Notes: a model not told the origin generated them from the letters alone. DNA of 64,000 nucleotides from an uncultured Tateyamaria sp. (GCF_947503045.1 NZ_CANNCF010000002.1:461001-525000), one strand, 5' to 3'; positions 1 to 8,875 are shown, counted from the stretch's first letter. Numbers and translations: made by a program.

Positions 1-564
1 ATCGCCCATGTCAATCTCGGGCAGTCGATCTCCGCCGCCCAGCATCCGCACAAGGCTGCGCAGGATCAGTTCGACATTGACCACCAAAAGCAGGATCACG
101 CCAACCAGCAGCGACAGCATCATCCAGCTGCGCGGGATACGGAACCAACCGTCAAAGGTGGGGATGTAAAGAGACGCGGTGGCAAAGCGGCCGCCGAACC
201 CGGTGACCTCGCTCCACCCGATCTGCACGGCGACAAACAGGATCAGGCCCGAAATCACCAGCAGGACCAGCGACAACACCGCCGCGACCCGCTCGGACAT
301 CAGCCCCGAAATCATGTCGAGCGCGACAAAGCCGCCCCGCCGAAACGCGGTCGGGGCCATCAGACCCGTCATCCAGAGCATGCAGAACCGGGCGGCCTCG
401 TCCGGCCAGGGAAGGGCGTTGTTGAACACGTATCGCGCAACAACCTGAATGAGAATGGCAACCACCATGACGGCAATCGCGACAATACCGATTGCACGTC
501 CGATCTTCAGGACAAACGCAATCACGGCCCCCATCGGTGCAAGCACCGCCAGTAGTAAGCCCAT
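1..564 (-). CDS. TRAP transporter small permease (DctQ-type), partial at window edge
   Basis: Inner-membrane small subunit of a TRAP (tripartite ATP-independent periplasmic) importer. The open frame starts at the ATG at 564 (MGLLLAVLAPMGAVIAFVLK) and runs off the left edge after 188 codons without a stop. It shows four hydrophobic segments and the typical DctQ signature around ALPWPDEAARFCMLWMTGL, with a following RRGGFVALDM stretch. The large permease (DctM) and binding protein presumably lie beyond the edge. It lies 126 bases downstream of the flavin reductase gene on the same strand, so it is probably the importer for the substrate of the desulfonation-like operon. Family assignment is firm; the substrate is inferred only from neighbours. 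Confidence 0.85.
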   Translation of the reverse strand, partial: MGLLLAVLAPMGAVIAFVLKIGRAIGIVAIAVMVVAILIQVVARYVFNNALPWPDEAARFCMLWMTGLMAPTAFRRGGFVALDMISGLMSERVAAVLSLVLLVISGLILFVAVQIGWSEVTGFGGRFATASLYIPTFDGWFRIPRSWMMLSLLVGVILLLVVNVELILRSLVRMLGGGDRLPEIDMGD

Positions 565-619
565 GAGGGCCCTCCCTTTTGTCGTGGCCCGGCGGTTTCA
601 ATCCGTCGGTGCCAAAGAT

Positions 620-668
620 GCGCGGTTTTCCCGCGCGTTTTCTTGGTGTGCCCGCCTTTTGCGGCGGG
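620..668 (-). terminator. Two GC-rich hairpins between flavin reductase and dctQ
   Basis: Two short perfect inverted repeats lie in the gap: GCGCGG/CCGCGC (620-636, 5-base loop) and CCCGCC/GGCGGG (651-668, 6-base loop). Neither is followed by a good T run on the minus strand, so they may only attenuate read-through from the enzyme genes into dctQ or stabilise the mRNA. Confidence 0.35.
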
Positions 669-690
669 TCTGTTTGTGGGTTGTCGCGCC

Positions 691-1206
691 TTAGCGCGGC
701 AACGTGCCGAAACCTCCGGCAAAGAATGTGAGCGGCACGCCGTCGCGCATGGAGGTGCGCTGCACCTGACCGACGACGATGACGTGATCGCCCGCATCAT
801 GTGCGGCCACCCTGCGACATTCAAACCGTGCAAGGCAATGATCAAGCAGCGGAACACCGTCGGCATTTATCTCGTGGGGGACGTCGTTCAGCGCGTGAAC
901 GTTGCGGGCAACCTGTGTGCACAGGTCCTGCTGTTCAGCGGCCAGCACGTGGATCGCATAGTGATTTGCCGCATCGAAATAGGGAAAGCGGCGCGCGGCG
1001 CGGTCGACCGACCACAACACCAGCGCCGGATCCAGCGACACAGAGGAAAAACTGTTGGCGACGATGGCGACAGGCCCATCCGCGCTGGCTGCGGTGATCA
1101 CGGTGATCCCGGTTGCGAACTTGCCAAAGGCGTCACGCAACTGCCGGCCACTGTTTTCGTCCGGAGAAAACACTTTGGGTTGGTTGGGGTCTTGCATTGT
1201 CATCAT
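691..1206 (-). CDS. Flavin reductase family protein (SmoA-like FMN reductase candidate)
   Basis: A 171-residue flavin reductase-like protein expected to supply reduced FMN to a two-component monooxygenase. The core has FGKFATGITVITA near the N-terminus and the flavin-binding ANSFSSVSLDPALVLWSV stretch typical of the HpaC/SsuE-like flavin reductase domain. The ATG at 1206 was chosen because it overlaps the stop of the upstream aldo-keto reductase as ATGA; a longer frame reaches 1248 but would bury that overlap. As the last gene of a three-gene coupled set with an LLM monooxygenase, its partner is probably that enzyme. The SmoA label rests on context. Confidence 0.8.
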   Translation of the reverse strand: MMTMQDPNQPKVFSPDENSGRQLRDAFGKFATGITVITAASADGPVAIVANSFSSVSLDPALVLWSVDRAARRFPYFDAANHYAIHVLAAEQQDLCTQVARNVHALNDVPHEINADGVPLLDHCLARFECRRVAAHDAGDHVIVVGQVQRTSMRDGVPLTFFAGGFGTLPR

Positions 1207-2093
1207 GCCACCTCGTGTCCAAGGGCTGCCTCGTAAAGGCGAAACCATGTGGGTCGGTCAAGCGATACGGAACACGCATCGCTGATCCGCTTGATCCGGT
1301 CCAGATTGTTGGTGCCCATCACCGGCAGAATGCCTGCAGGATGCGCCAGCAGAAAGGCCACTGCGATCGCGGCGCGATCCACGCCATGGGCCGCGGCCAG
1401 TTCGTCCATGACGGCGTGCAGCTTGTCACTGCCCGACATCAGCCCGCCACCGCCAAGGGGCGACCACGCCATCAGGTGATGGCCGTGGCGTTGGTGAAAG
1501 GCCAGATCGCCGTTGGAAAAGGGGCCGATCTCGCCCAGCGAAATCTCGATCTGGTTGGTGACCAGCGACGTCTTCATCGCCGATTGCAGCAGGTCCCAGT
1601 CATAGGGGCGAAAATTCGAAACACCCACCGCGCCGACCTTGCCGCTTGCCACGGCCTCGTCCAGCGCCGCGCCGGTTTCATGATGGTCCATGAACGGATC
1701 GGGGCGGTGGATCAGCAGCAGATCAATGTGATCAATCGCCATGTCGCGCAGCGAATGTTCAATGCTCGACATGATGTGGGCGCGGGAGGTGTCGTAATAC
1801 TTGACGGGCGCGTCGGCATAGCGGCCCGCAGGGGCGACGATGTCACACTTGGTCACGATCTCCATCTTTGCGCGCAGACCTGTATCCGCCTTCAGCGCCT
1901 CACCCAGAATCGCCTCGGCGACATAGCCGCCATAGATATCCGCCTGGTCAAAGGTCGTGATGCCCTGATCGAGGCAGGCGTTGATCTTGGCCTGCACATG
2001 GGAGGTCGAGGTGTCGGTGTCATCGCCAATCCGCCACATGCCATAGACGATGCGGGAAAAGTTCAGGTTTGGGGATAGTTGGACGCGGTCCAT
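1203..2093 (-). CDS. Aldo-keto reductase (SmoB-like, YdhF-type)
   Basis: A 296-residue NAD(P)H-dependent aldo-keto reductase with the full catalytic tetrad visible: D52 and Y57 in ADIYGGY, K82 in IVTKC, and H129 in LLLIHRPDP. The TNNLDRIKR stretch near the C-terminus fits the cofactor-phosphate site. The ATG at 2093 overlaps the stop of the monooxygenase gene (ATGA) and its own stop overlaps the flavin reductase start, so the three genes are translationally coupled. In the known sulfoquinovose monooxygenase pathway SmoB reduces 6-dehydroglucose to glucose. The sequence (IVYGMWRIGDD, QADIYGGY) resembles that enzyme as I remember it. Role by analogy, not proven. Confidence 0.85.
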   Translation of the reverse strand: MDRVQLSPNLNFSRIVYGMWRIGDDTDTSTSHVQAKINACLDQGITTFDQADIYGGYVAEAILGEALKADTGLRAKMEIVTKCDIVAPAGRYADAPVKYYDTSRAHIMSSIEHSLRDMAIDHIDLLLIHRPDPFMDHHETGAALDEAVASGKVGAVGVSNFRPYDWDLLQSAMKTSLVTNQIEISLGEIGPFSNGDLAFHQRHGHHLMAWSPLGGGGLMSGSDKLHAVMDELAAAHGVDRAAIAVAFLLAHPAGILPVMGTNNLDRIKRISDACSVSLDRPTWFRLYEAALGHEVA

Positions 2094-3247
2094 CAGCGGC
2101 GCTCTCCTGCGGCAAGGGGTGTGGCAGGTGCGCTTGCGGGCACCCGGCCATAAGCATGGGGCAGCGAGCAGGTTTTCAAGTGCGGCATGACGCGCGACCC
2201 GAAATGCTTGGCTTCCTCGATATGGGGATAGCCCGAAAAGATGAAGGCGCGGATGCCCATCTTTTGATACTCTTCGATCTTGGACAGGACCTGATCGGTC
2301 GACCCGACCAATGCAGCGCCACAGCCCGACCGCGCGCGGCCCACCCCGGTCCAGAGGTTGGGCTCGACATAGCCGAACTTGTCCGCCAGCTCGCGCGCCT
2401 TGGCCTGATGCGCCACACCCAACGACGTGCTGTCCAGCGCCCGGTCGCGGATCAACTGGCCATATTCGTCGTCCAGCTTGGACACGATGTAATCGGCATA
2501 TTCGCGCGCTTCTGCTTCGGTGTCGCGCACGATCATGTGCACGCGCAGCCCGTAATCGAGGGTCCGGTTGTACTTTTCGGCCACCGCGTTCACATCGCGC
2601 ATGCGCCCGGCGAGGTTTTCCATCGGCTCGGGCCACATCAGGTACACGTCGCAATGTTGCCCGCACAGCTCCAGCGCGGACGGCGAATAGCCCCCGAAAT
2701 AAAGCAGCGGGCCACCTGTCTGGTAAGGACGCACCGGGTCCGTGGTCAGACCGGAAAAGTTATAAACCTCGCCCTCGTAATTGATCTCGTCCCGCGTCCA
2801 CGCCTGTTTCAGGATTTCGACCACCTCGCGCGAACGCTGATAGCGGTAATCACTTTCGGCTTTTTCGCCGGGAAAGTCCGAGCTGATGATGTTGACCGTC
2901 AACCGGCCCTCAAGCATGTGATCGAGTGTGGCGATGGTGCGCGCCAGCATGATGGGCTGCACCTCGCCGCAGCGCACAGCAGCCAGCAGGTTGATCTTGT
3001 CGGTGATCGGCGCGCAGCCCGCAACAAACGACAGCGTGTCCTGCCCCACCTGATAGGAGGATGGGCACAGGATGTTGCGAAAGCCCTGCGCTTCGGCCTC
3101 TTTGACGATGTCCGAGCAATGCGCCCAGCTCGATCGCAGATCGCCATCCGGCACCCCGAGAAACTGGTAATCGTCCGAACAAAGGGCCGAAAACCATGAC
3201 ACTTCGGCGCCATCAAGGTCAGGAGAGGTGATAGGAACGATGGTCAT
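2093..3247 (-). CDS. LLM-class FMNH2-dependent monooxygenase, candidate sulfoquinovose/alkanesulfonate monooxygenase
   Basis: A 384-residue bacterial-luciferase-like monooxygenase related to SsuD. These enzymes use FMNH2 and O2 to cleave C-S bonds of sulfonates, giving sulfite and an aldehyde. Landmarks are WFSALCSDDYQFLGVP (about 18-33), NIISSDFPGE (about 119-128) and NLWTGVGRARSGCG (about 297-310). The last is the Arg-rich loop of SsuD-like enzymes. The start at 3247 (MTIVPITSPDL) is preferred over an upstream codon at 3298, which would extend the protein into the operator region. It is the first gene of a coupled monooxygenase / aldo-keto reductase / flavin reductase set. Sulfoquinovose is the best guess for substrate; another sulfonate is possible. 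Confidence 0.8.
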   Translation of the reverse strand: MTIVPITSPDLDGAEVSWFSALCSDDYQFLGVPDGDLRSSWAHCSDIVKEAEAQGFRNILCPSSYQVGQDTLSFVAGCAPITDKINLLAAVRCGEVQPIMLARTIATLDHMLEGRLTVNIISSDFPGEKAESDYRYQRSREVVEILKQAWTRDEINYEGEVYNFSGLTTDPVRPYQTGGPLLYFGGYSPSALELCGQHCDVYLMWPEPMENLAGRMRDVNAVAEKYNRTLDYGLRVHMIVRDTEAEAREYADYIVSKLDDEYGQLIRDRALDSTSLGVAHQAKARELADKFGYVEPNLWTGVGRARSGCGAALVGSTDQVLSKIEEYQKMGIRAFIFSGYPHIEEAKHFGSRVMPHLKTCSLPHAYGRVPASAPATPLAAGERR

Positions 3248-3288
3248 GTGGGGCAGCGCCTTGAATCTGGTAACTTGCCTCTTGCGTA

Positions 3289-3317
3289 ACACTGTCATTG
3301 ATGTAGATCAATAGTGT
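3289..3317. promoter_or_regulatory. Palindromic operator candidate between the monooxygenase operon and gntR
   Basis: The 103-base divergent intergenic region holds an interrupted inverted repeat: ACACT (3289-3293), ATTGAT (3297-3302), a GTAG centre, ATCAAT (3307-3312), AGTGT (3313-3317). Its position between the two diverging units and its size fit a dimeric GntR-type operator, presumably bound by the adjacent regulator. Confidence 0.55.
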
Positions 3318-3350
3318 ATCAATTTTCATCTGCCCGGATCAGACGCCGCC

Positions 3351-4079
3351 GTGTCACAGCCCCAGAACTCCCCTCACGCGTTGCCGATCTATGTCCAGAT
3401 CGCCGAGCTTCTGACCCGCGATATCGTGTCGGGGCGGCTGATCGACGGTGAACGGCTGCGCCCCGAACGCGAGATGGCGGCCGAACTGGGCGTCAGCGTC
3501 GGCACCTTGCGCAAGGCCCTGCGGGATATGGGCGAAAAAGGCCTGATCGAAAGCGTGCAGGGCTCGGGCAACTATGTGCGGGCGGGCGGTGATACCGGCA
3601 CGGTCTATGCGATGTTCCGGCTTGAACTGCTGGAAGGTGGCGGCCTGCCACGCGCGCAGATCCTGTCGCTGGATCACATGGACAAGCCCGCCGATCTGCC
3701 TGCATTCGGCACGTCGAGCCGCGCGACTCGCATCCGCCGCCTGCGCTCGCTCAATGACACAATCATGGGAGTCGAGGAAATCTGGCTGGATGCAGATGCC
3801 GGTTTGATCGATCCCGACAAGATGTCCGAATCTCTTTACGCCACCTATCGCTCGGTGCTGGGACTGTGGATTCAGCGGGCCGAAGACCGGGTCAGCCTCG
3901 GTTCCGTGCCCGACTGGGCGCCCGACGCCTACGCCCCCCGCCCCGGCCAGACGGTCGGCTATATCGAACGGCTCAGCTGGGCGGACACCAGTCCTTCTGG
4001 AACGACCCCCGTCCCCATCGAATTTTCGCGCACATGGTTTGACCCGACCCGCGCGGTCTATGTCCAACGATTGAAATAA
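3351..4079 (+). CDS. GntR-family transcriptional regulator with UTRA-type effector domain
   Basis: A 242-residue HutC-type regulator. Residues about 12-77 form the winged helix-turn-helix (RDIVSGRLIDGERLRPER, then LGVSVGTLRKALRDM and GLIESVQGSGNYV). The remainder matches the UTRA ligand-binding layout seen in sugar-responsive GntR proteins. The start is GTG at 3351; no ATG lies upstream in frame. It diverges from the monooxygenase operon and is followed after 12 bases by a Gfo/Idh/MocA gene, so it probably controls both arms through the palindrome in the gap. The effector is unknown, likely a sugar derivative. Confidence 0.88.
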   Translation: MSQPQNSPHALPIYVQIAELLTRDIVSGRLIDGERLRPEREMAAELGVSVGTLRKALRDMGEKGLIESVQGSGNYVRAGGDTGTVYAMFRLELLEGGGLPRAQILSLDHMDKPADLPAFGTSSRATRIRRLRSLNDTIMGVEEIWLDADAGLIDPDKMSESLYATYRSVLGLWIQRAEDRVSLGSVPDWAPDAYAPRPGQTVGYIERLSWADTSPSGTTPVPIEFSRTWFDPTRAVYVQRLK

Positions 4080-4091
4080 GGAACGCCTGTC

Positions 4092-5198
4092 ATGGCACAA
4101 ATGGTGAGATACGGCATTATCGGATGCGGCATGATGGGGCAGGAACACCTGCGCAACATCGCCCTGCTGCCCGACACGGATGTCGCGGCGGTCTTTGAAC
4201 CCGATGCCGAGATGGCCGCCAAGGCGCGCGAGATCGCGCCAAATGCCCGCCTCGTGGGCAGTGTCGCCGAATTGCTCGCCGTCGAAGCACTTGATTGCGT
4301 AGTGATCGTCAGCCCGAACTATTGCCATGTGGAACAGGTGCTCGAAATCGCCGCCACCCGTCCCCTGCCCCTGCTGGTGGAAAAGCCGCTGTTCACCGAT
4401 CCCGATGACGTGGCCAAACTGGCCGCCTTTCGCGACAGCTACCCGGCACCGGTCTGGGTCGCGATGGAATACCGCTACATGCCCGTCATCACGAGCTTTC
4501 TGGCCCATGCCGAGGCCGCAACCGGCGGGATCAAGCAGCTGTCGATCCGCGAACACCGCTTTCCCTTTCTGGAAAAGGTCGGCGACTGGAACCGCTTCAA
4601 CCGCTACACCGGCGGCACCTTTGTCGAGAAATGCTGTCACTTCTTTGACCTGATGCGCCACGCATTGGGGGCCGATCCGGTGCGGGTCATGGCCTCGGCC
4701 GCGCAGGCGGTGAACCATCTGGACGAGGTCTATGACGAGCAGATCCCCGACATCATCGACAGCGGCTATGTCATCGTGGATTTTGACGATGGCACGCGGG
4801 CGATGCTGGAACTGTGCATGTTCGCCGAAGGCTCCGCCTATCAGGAGGAACTGTCGGCGGTCGGCCCCCTGGGCAAGATCGAGGCCTTTGTCCCCGGCCC
4901 GGGCCGGTTCTGGCCCGCCCATCTGGGACCGGCCCCGGTGGCAAAGCTGGTGACTTCGCCGCGCGCACCGCAAGGGCCGATGGTGCACGAAATCCCCGTG
5001 GACCCGATGCTGCTGCAGGCCGGTGATCACAACGGTTCGACCTTCTTCCAGCACCAACGCTTTGTCGCCCTTGTGCGCGGCGAGACGGACACACCCGAAG
5101 TGTCCCTGACCGACGGCTGGGCCGCCGTGGCGATGGGGATCGCCGCACAGGAAAGCGCGCGCACAGGCGCAGCGGTGGACCCGCGCAAGTGGATGTAG
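4092..5198 (+). CDS. Gfo/Idh/MocA family oxidoreductase
   Basis: A 368-residue NAD(P)-dependent sugar or cyclitol dehydrogenase of the Gfo/Idh/MocA family. The N-terminal Rossmann fold shows GIIGCGMMGQEHL (about residues 8-20), and the family signature EKPL is present in LLVEKPLFTDPDD. The C-terminal part has the expected beta-sheet substrate domain with a GGTFVEKCCHFFDLMRH stretch that would carry the catalytic histidine. An AAGGA ribosome-binding site sits just upstream of the ATG at 4092. It is co-transcribed with gntR. Within the sulfosugar hypothesis it would act on a sugar intermediate, but its substrate cannot be read from sequence. Confidence 0.85.
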   Translation: MAQMVRYGIIGCGMMGQEHLRNIALLPDTDVAAVFEPDAEMAAKAREIAPNARLVGSVAELLAVEALDCVVIVSPNYCHVEQVLEIAATRPLPLLVEKPLFTDPDDVAKLAAFRDSYPAPVWVAMEYRYMPVITSFLAHAEAATGGIKQLSIREHRFPFLEKVGDWNRFNRYTGGTFVEKCCHFFDLMRHALGADPVRVMASAAQAVNHLDEVYDEQIPDIIDSGYVIVDFDDGTRAMLELCMFAEGSAYQEELSAVGPLGKIEAFVPGPGRFWPAHLGPAPVAKLVTSPRAPQGPMVHEIPVDPMLLQAGDHNGSTFFQHQRFVALVRGETDTPEVSLTDGWAAVAMGIAAQESARTGAAVDPRKWM

Positions 5199-5313
5199 TG
5201 GCGGCGACCGCCCGATAGACGATGCGCGCAGCCAATTACGTGCGCGCACTCTGCACAGCCCCTGCACATCTGCCCAGTTGCGCCGCCCCCCGCCAGACGC
5301 TACGCCAACGCAC

Positions 5314-6852
5314 ATGAAACCGATCCGCCTCATGTCCGGCTTTTTGACCGTGGGCTTCTGGACGCTGGCCAGCCGCATCCTCGGATTTGTGCGCGAGATC
5401 ATGCTGTTGGGCCTGATCGGGCCGGGGCCACTGATGGACGCGTTTGTCGCGGCCTTCCGCCTGCCCAACATGTTCCGCCGCTTCTTCGCCGAAGGGGCGT
5501 TCAACGCCGCTTTCGTGCCGATGTTCTCGGCCAAGGTCGAAGGGGGCGAGGATGCCGCGCGTTTCGGGCGCGATGCGCTCAACGGGCTCGCGCTGGCCAC
5601 ATTGCTGCTGACGGGACTGGCGATGATCTTCATGCCCGCGCTGGTCTGGGCCACGGCAGGCGGGTTCGATGCCGAGCGGTTCGACCTCACCGTCGGCTTC
5701 GGACGCATCGTCTTTCCCTACATCTTCTTCATGTCGCTCTCTGCGCTGTTTTCCGGTGTGCTCAACGCCACGGGCCGCTTTGCCGCTGCCGCCGCCGCTC
5801 CCGTCCTGCTCAACATCTTTGTCATCGCGGCGATGGGGCTGGCATGGGCCACGGGGGGCACGATCATCACATGGCTGATCTGGGTGATCCCGGCGGCAGG
5901 TGTCGCGCAACTGGCGCTCACATGGGGGGCGGCGGCGCAAGCAGGCTTTGCGCTCAAACCCGGCCTGCCGCGCTGGACTCCGGATATGAGCCTGATGGTG
6001 CGCACCGCCGTGCCCGCGGCACTTGCTACCGGCGTGATGCAGATCAACCTCGTGGTCGGCCAACTCGTGGCCAGCCAATATGACAGCGCAGTCAGCTGGC
6101 TTTTTGCCGCCGACCGGCTCTACCAACTGCCCCTTGGCGTGGTGGGAATCGCCGTCGGGATCGTACTGCTGCCGGACCTGTCACGCCGCCTCAAGGCAGA
6201 GGACATGAGCGGCGCGCGCGACGCCTATTCCCGCGCCAGCGAGTTCGCCATGGCCCTCACGATCCCCTCTGCCGTCGCACTGGTGGTGATCCCGCTGCCG
6301 CTGGTGTCCGTCCTCTTCGGACGGGGCGAGACGGGGGTGGATGACGTGGCCGCCATCGCCTTTGCCGTGGCCATCTACGGGCTCGGACTGCCCGCCTTCG
6401 TGCTGCAAAAGGTGGTGCAGCCGCAATATTTCGCACGCGGCGACACGCGCCGCCCGTTCCACTTTGCCGTAGTCGCCATGGTGATCAATGCCGCGATCGC
6501 GGTGGGTCTTGCGCCGGTCGTGGGCTGGATTGCCCCGGCGCTGGCCACCACGGTGGCAGGCTGGGCGATGCTGGGCCTGCTCTATTGGGGTCTGCGCGGC
6601 ATGGGTGACACGGTCGAGGTCGACGCCCGCTATCGCCGCCGCCTGCCCCGCATTCTGGCCGCCGCCCTCGCGATGGGCGCTGTGATGTGGATCATGGCTG
6701 TTCTGCTGAAACCGGCTCTGGGCACCGACTTTGTCCGCTATGGCGCGCTGCTGGGGCTGATCGCCCTTGGCGTAGCCAGCTATTTCGGGGCGGCACAGAT
6801 GTTCGGCGCGCTGAAACTGACCGAGATCAAAGGCGCGGTCAGGCGGCGCTGA
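5314..6852 (+). CDS. murJ: Lipid II flippase MurJ (MviN family)
   Basis: A 512-residue polytopic inner-membrane protein of the MOP superfamily that flips lipid-linked peptidoglycan precursor to the periplasm. It begins MKPIRLMSGFLTVGFWTLASRILGFVREIM, the classic MurJ N-terminus, with NMFRRFFAEGAFNAAFVPMF soon after. That segment carries conserved charged residues of the central cavity. About 14 hydrophobic segments are visible, matching the family length of roughly 510. The ATG at 5314 is chosen over one at 5278 because homologues begin at the hydrophobic segment and the extra 12 residues look non-coding. It stands alone on the plus strand. Confidence 0.95.
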   Translation: MKPIRLMSGFLTVGFWTLASRILGFVREIMLLGLIGPGPLMDAFVAAFRLPNMFRRFFAEGAFNAAFVPMFSAKVEGGEDAARFGRDALNGLALATLLLTGLAMIFMPALVWATAGGFDAERFDLTVGFGRIVFPYIFFMSLSALFSGVLNATGRFAAAAAAPVLLNIFVIAAMGLAWATGGTIITWLIWVIPAAGVAQLALTWGAAAQAGFALKPGLPRWTPDMSLMVRTAVPAALATGVMQINLVVGQLVASQYDSAVSWLFAADRLYQLPLGVVGIAVGIVLLPDLSRRLKAEDMSGARDAYSRASEFAMALTIPSAVALVVIPLPLVSVLFGRGETGVDDVAAIAFAVAIYGLGLPAFVLQKVVQPQYFARGDTRRPFHFAVVAMVINAAIAVGLAPVVGWIAPALATTVAGWAMLGLLYWGLRGMGDTVEVDARYRRRLPRILAAALAMGAVMWIMAVLLKPALGTDFVRYGALLGLIALGVASYFGAAQMFGALKLTEIKGAVRRR

Positions 6853-6866
6853 CCACGCGGATTCAA

Positions 6867-6972
6867 GGGGCAAAGCCCCGCCGCGCATCGCCAAGCCGCG
6901 AAATGGCTATCCGTTGTGCAAAAGCGCCGCCCCGTGGGGGCGGACCGGCGCGGCCCGACGTTGCCGTCGGGC
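6867..6972. terminator. Cluster of three hairpins between convergent murJ and rhomboid genes
   Basis: Three perfect inverted repeats occur in the 223-base convergent gap: GGGGC/GCCCC (6867-6879), CCGCCCC/GGGGCGG (6927-6943) and GCCCGAC/GTCGGGC (6953-6972). No clear T run follows any of them. The position between convergent genes suggests bidirectional termination. The rest of the gap, up to 7075, holds nothing recognisable. Confidence 0.4.
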
Positions 6973-7075
6973 AGGTCCTGAATTCCAGGCGAAAGACCTC
7001 ATCAGAACTTTGTCGCGTCCTCGCCCGAAATCAGGGCCGCCTTGCGGCCGCCGGGCTGGCCCACCCCGACACACC

Positions 7076-7759
7076 CTACCGCCGCCGCAACACCGCCATC
7101 ACTCGCGCCATGCCGCCCGGCACCACAAAGGCCGTCAGCGCAAAGCCCGCGACAAACCCCGACAACTCCCCGATCCAGCCCAGACCCGTCTGGAACAGCA
7201 CTCCAAACAGCAACTGAATGCCCATCAAAACGCCAATCAGCATAAAGGCCTGACTTTGCGGACCACCCGTCGCGACCTGCCGCTGCCAATAAAGAAACGT
7301 GTAGGTGCCGATCAGCCCGTAGACGCAAGGATAAGCGCCAACCAACCAAGGCTCGTTCGTGACCAGCCCGAACACCAGCGCGCCAAAAATGCCGGACAGA
7401 AAGAACATCAGCACCACGGCCCAGCCGCCCAGCACCTCGCCCACCATCTTGCCCATGGCCAGCAGGATCACCCCTGCAAACAGTGACGAGGTAAAGCTGC
7501 CAAAGACAAAGGGATAGGTCACAAAACGCATCATGTGCTCGGGCAGCAGACGGGCATTTTCGACCATGAAATCGAACGCATCCCCGGAAAAGGAAAACGT
7601 GTTGAGCGCGTTCAGACGCCAGCCCACAGCCCCCGCGCCTCCGGCCAGTCCAGCCTCGCCCGCGCTGAAAATCAGCTCGGGCAGAGCAAGGGCAAGGAAC
7701 AGCAGCCACACGGCGGGCGGCAGCGGATTTACGGGGCTTGGTTCGCGATGATCGGACAT
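7076..7759 (-). CDS. Rhomboid-family membrane protein, predicted proteolytically inactive
   Basis: A 227-residue protein with six or so hydrophobic segments and the rhomboid layout, including a long first loop and a [12 protein letters not shown] stretch corresponding to the usual R-x-x-T-Y-x-F element. The positions expected to hold the catalytic pair are changed. The GxSG serine motif reads [11 protein letters not shown], and the helix that should carry histidine before GGF reads [10 protein letters not shown]. It therefore looks like an iRhom-style pseudoprotease. The ATG at 7759 ([14 protein letters not shown]) gives the usual short cytoplasmic N-terminus. It diverges from trpS. Confidence 0.75.
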   Translation of the reverse strand: MSDHREPSPVNPLPPAVWLLFLALALPELIFSAGEAGLAGGAGAVGWRLNALNTFSFSGDAFDFMVENARLLPEHMMRFVTYPFVFGSFTSSLFAGVILLAMGKMVGEVLGGWAVVLMFFLSGIFGALVFGLVTNEPWLVGAYPCVYGLIGTYTFLYWQRQVATGGPQSQAFMLIGVLMGIQLLFGVLFQTGLGWIGELSGFVAGFALTAFVVPGGMARVMAVLRRR

Positions 7760-7828
7760 GGGTGGGCCTGCTTGACGCTTGTTGCCCCCATGGGTAAGCC
7801 AGCCGGACAGTTTTGCCCAGAGGGTCCA

Positions 7829-8848
7829 ATGACGAACAGCGCTTTCACCCCCCGAGTCTTCTCCGGAATCCAGCCCTCCGGCGGGCTGACGCTCGGCAAC
7901 TATCTTGGCGCAATCAAACGGTTCGTGTCGATGCAGGAAGAGGCGTACGAGACGATCTATTGCATGGTCGATCTGCACGCGATAACCGTCTGGCAGGACC
8001 CGGCCAAGCTGCGCCACAACACGCGCGAACTGGCCGCCGGGTTCATCGCCTCCGGCATCAGCCCCGACAAATCCATCCTGATCAACCAGTCCCAGGTGCC
8101 CGAACACGCGCAACTGGCGTGGATCTTCAACTGCGTCGCCCGCATGGGCTGGATGCAGCGCATGACCCAGTTCAAGGACAAGGCCGGCAAAAACGCCCAG
8201 AACGCGTCGCTGGGCCTGTTCGGCTACCCGGCCCTCATGGCCGCCGACATCCTGATCTATCACGCCACGCACGTGCCTGTGGGCGACGATCAGAAACAGC
8301 ATCTGGAACTGACCCGCGACATCGCCATCAAGTTCAACCACGACTATGGCGTCGATTTCTTCCCCATCACCGAACCGGTGATCGAAGGGGCAGCGACGCG
8401 GGTTATGAGCTTGCGCGACGGCTCCAAAAAGATGTCCAAATCCGACGCCTCGGACGCCAGCCGCATCAATATGACCGATGACGCAGACACCATCGCCAAG
8501 AAAATCCGCAAGGCCAAAACCGACCCCGACGCGCTGCCCAGCGAGGCCAAGGGGCTGGATGACCGCCCCGAAGCGCGCAACCTCGTCAACATCTACGCTG
8601 CGCTTGCGGACATTAGCGTCGATCAGGTGCTGGCCGAACATGGCGGCGCCCAGTTCGGCAGTTTCAAACCCGCGCTGGCCGATCTGGCCGTGGCCAAACT
8701 GGCCCCCATCTCGACCGAGATGGCACGGTTGATGGATGATCCGGCAGAAATCGACCGCATCCTCGCACGCGGCGCCGAACAGGCCCGCGAGATCACCGCG
8801 CCGATCCTGAAACAGACCTACGACATCGTGGGGATGGTTGGCGGCTGA
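7829..8848 (+). CDS. trpS: Tryptophanyl-tRNA synthetase
   Basis: A 339-residue class I aminoacyl-tRNA synthetase that charges tRNA-Trp. The HIGH-equivalent lies in [10 protein letters not shown] (residues 18-27) and the KMSKS loop at about residue 200. Dimer-interface and tryptophan-pocket stretches ([35 protein letters not shown]) are intact. The start [19 protein letters not shown] matches the family; an upstream in-frame extension to 7535 overlaps the divergent rhomboid gene and is not coding. Length is normal for bacterial TrpRS. Confidence 0.96.
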   Translation: MTNSAFTPRVFSGIQPSGGLTLGNYLGAIKRFVSMQEEAYETIYCMVDLHAITVWQDPAKLRHNTRELAAGFIASGISPDKSILINQSQVPEHAQLAWIFNCVARMGWMQRMTQFKDKAGKNAQNASLGLFGYPALMAADILIYHATHVPVGDDQKQHLELTRDIAIKFNHDYGVDFFPITEPVIEGAATRVMSLRDGSKKMSKSDASDASRINMTDDADTIAKKIRKAKTDPDALPSEAKGLDDRPEARNLVNIYAALADISVDQVLAEHGGAQFGSFKPALADLAVAKLAPISTEMARLMDDPAEIDRILARGAEQAREITAPILKQTYDIVGMVGG

Positions 8849-8875
8849 GGCGACCTTGCCACGATTGCGCCCGCG

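Noticed and set aside
691..1248. Longer flavin reductase start at 1248
   Set aside because: The added residues are encoded within the upstream gene and would lose the ATGA coupling at 1206.
3354..5708. Long minus-strand frame antisense to gntR and the Gfo/Idh/MocA gene
   Set aside because: The plus-strand genes have recognisable domains; the antisense peptide is His/Arg/Gly-rich, a typical high-GC shadow.
5236..6126. Minus-strand frame overlapping murJ
   Set aside because: It is a shadow of murJ, a well-supported gene; peptide composition is unnatural.
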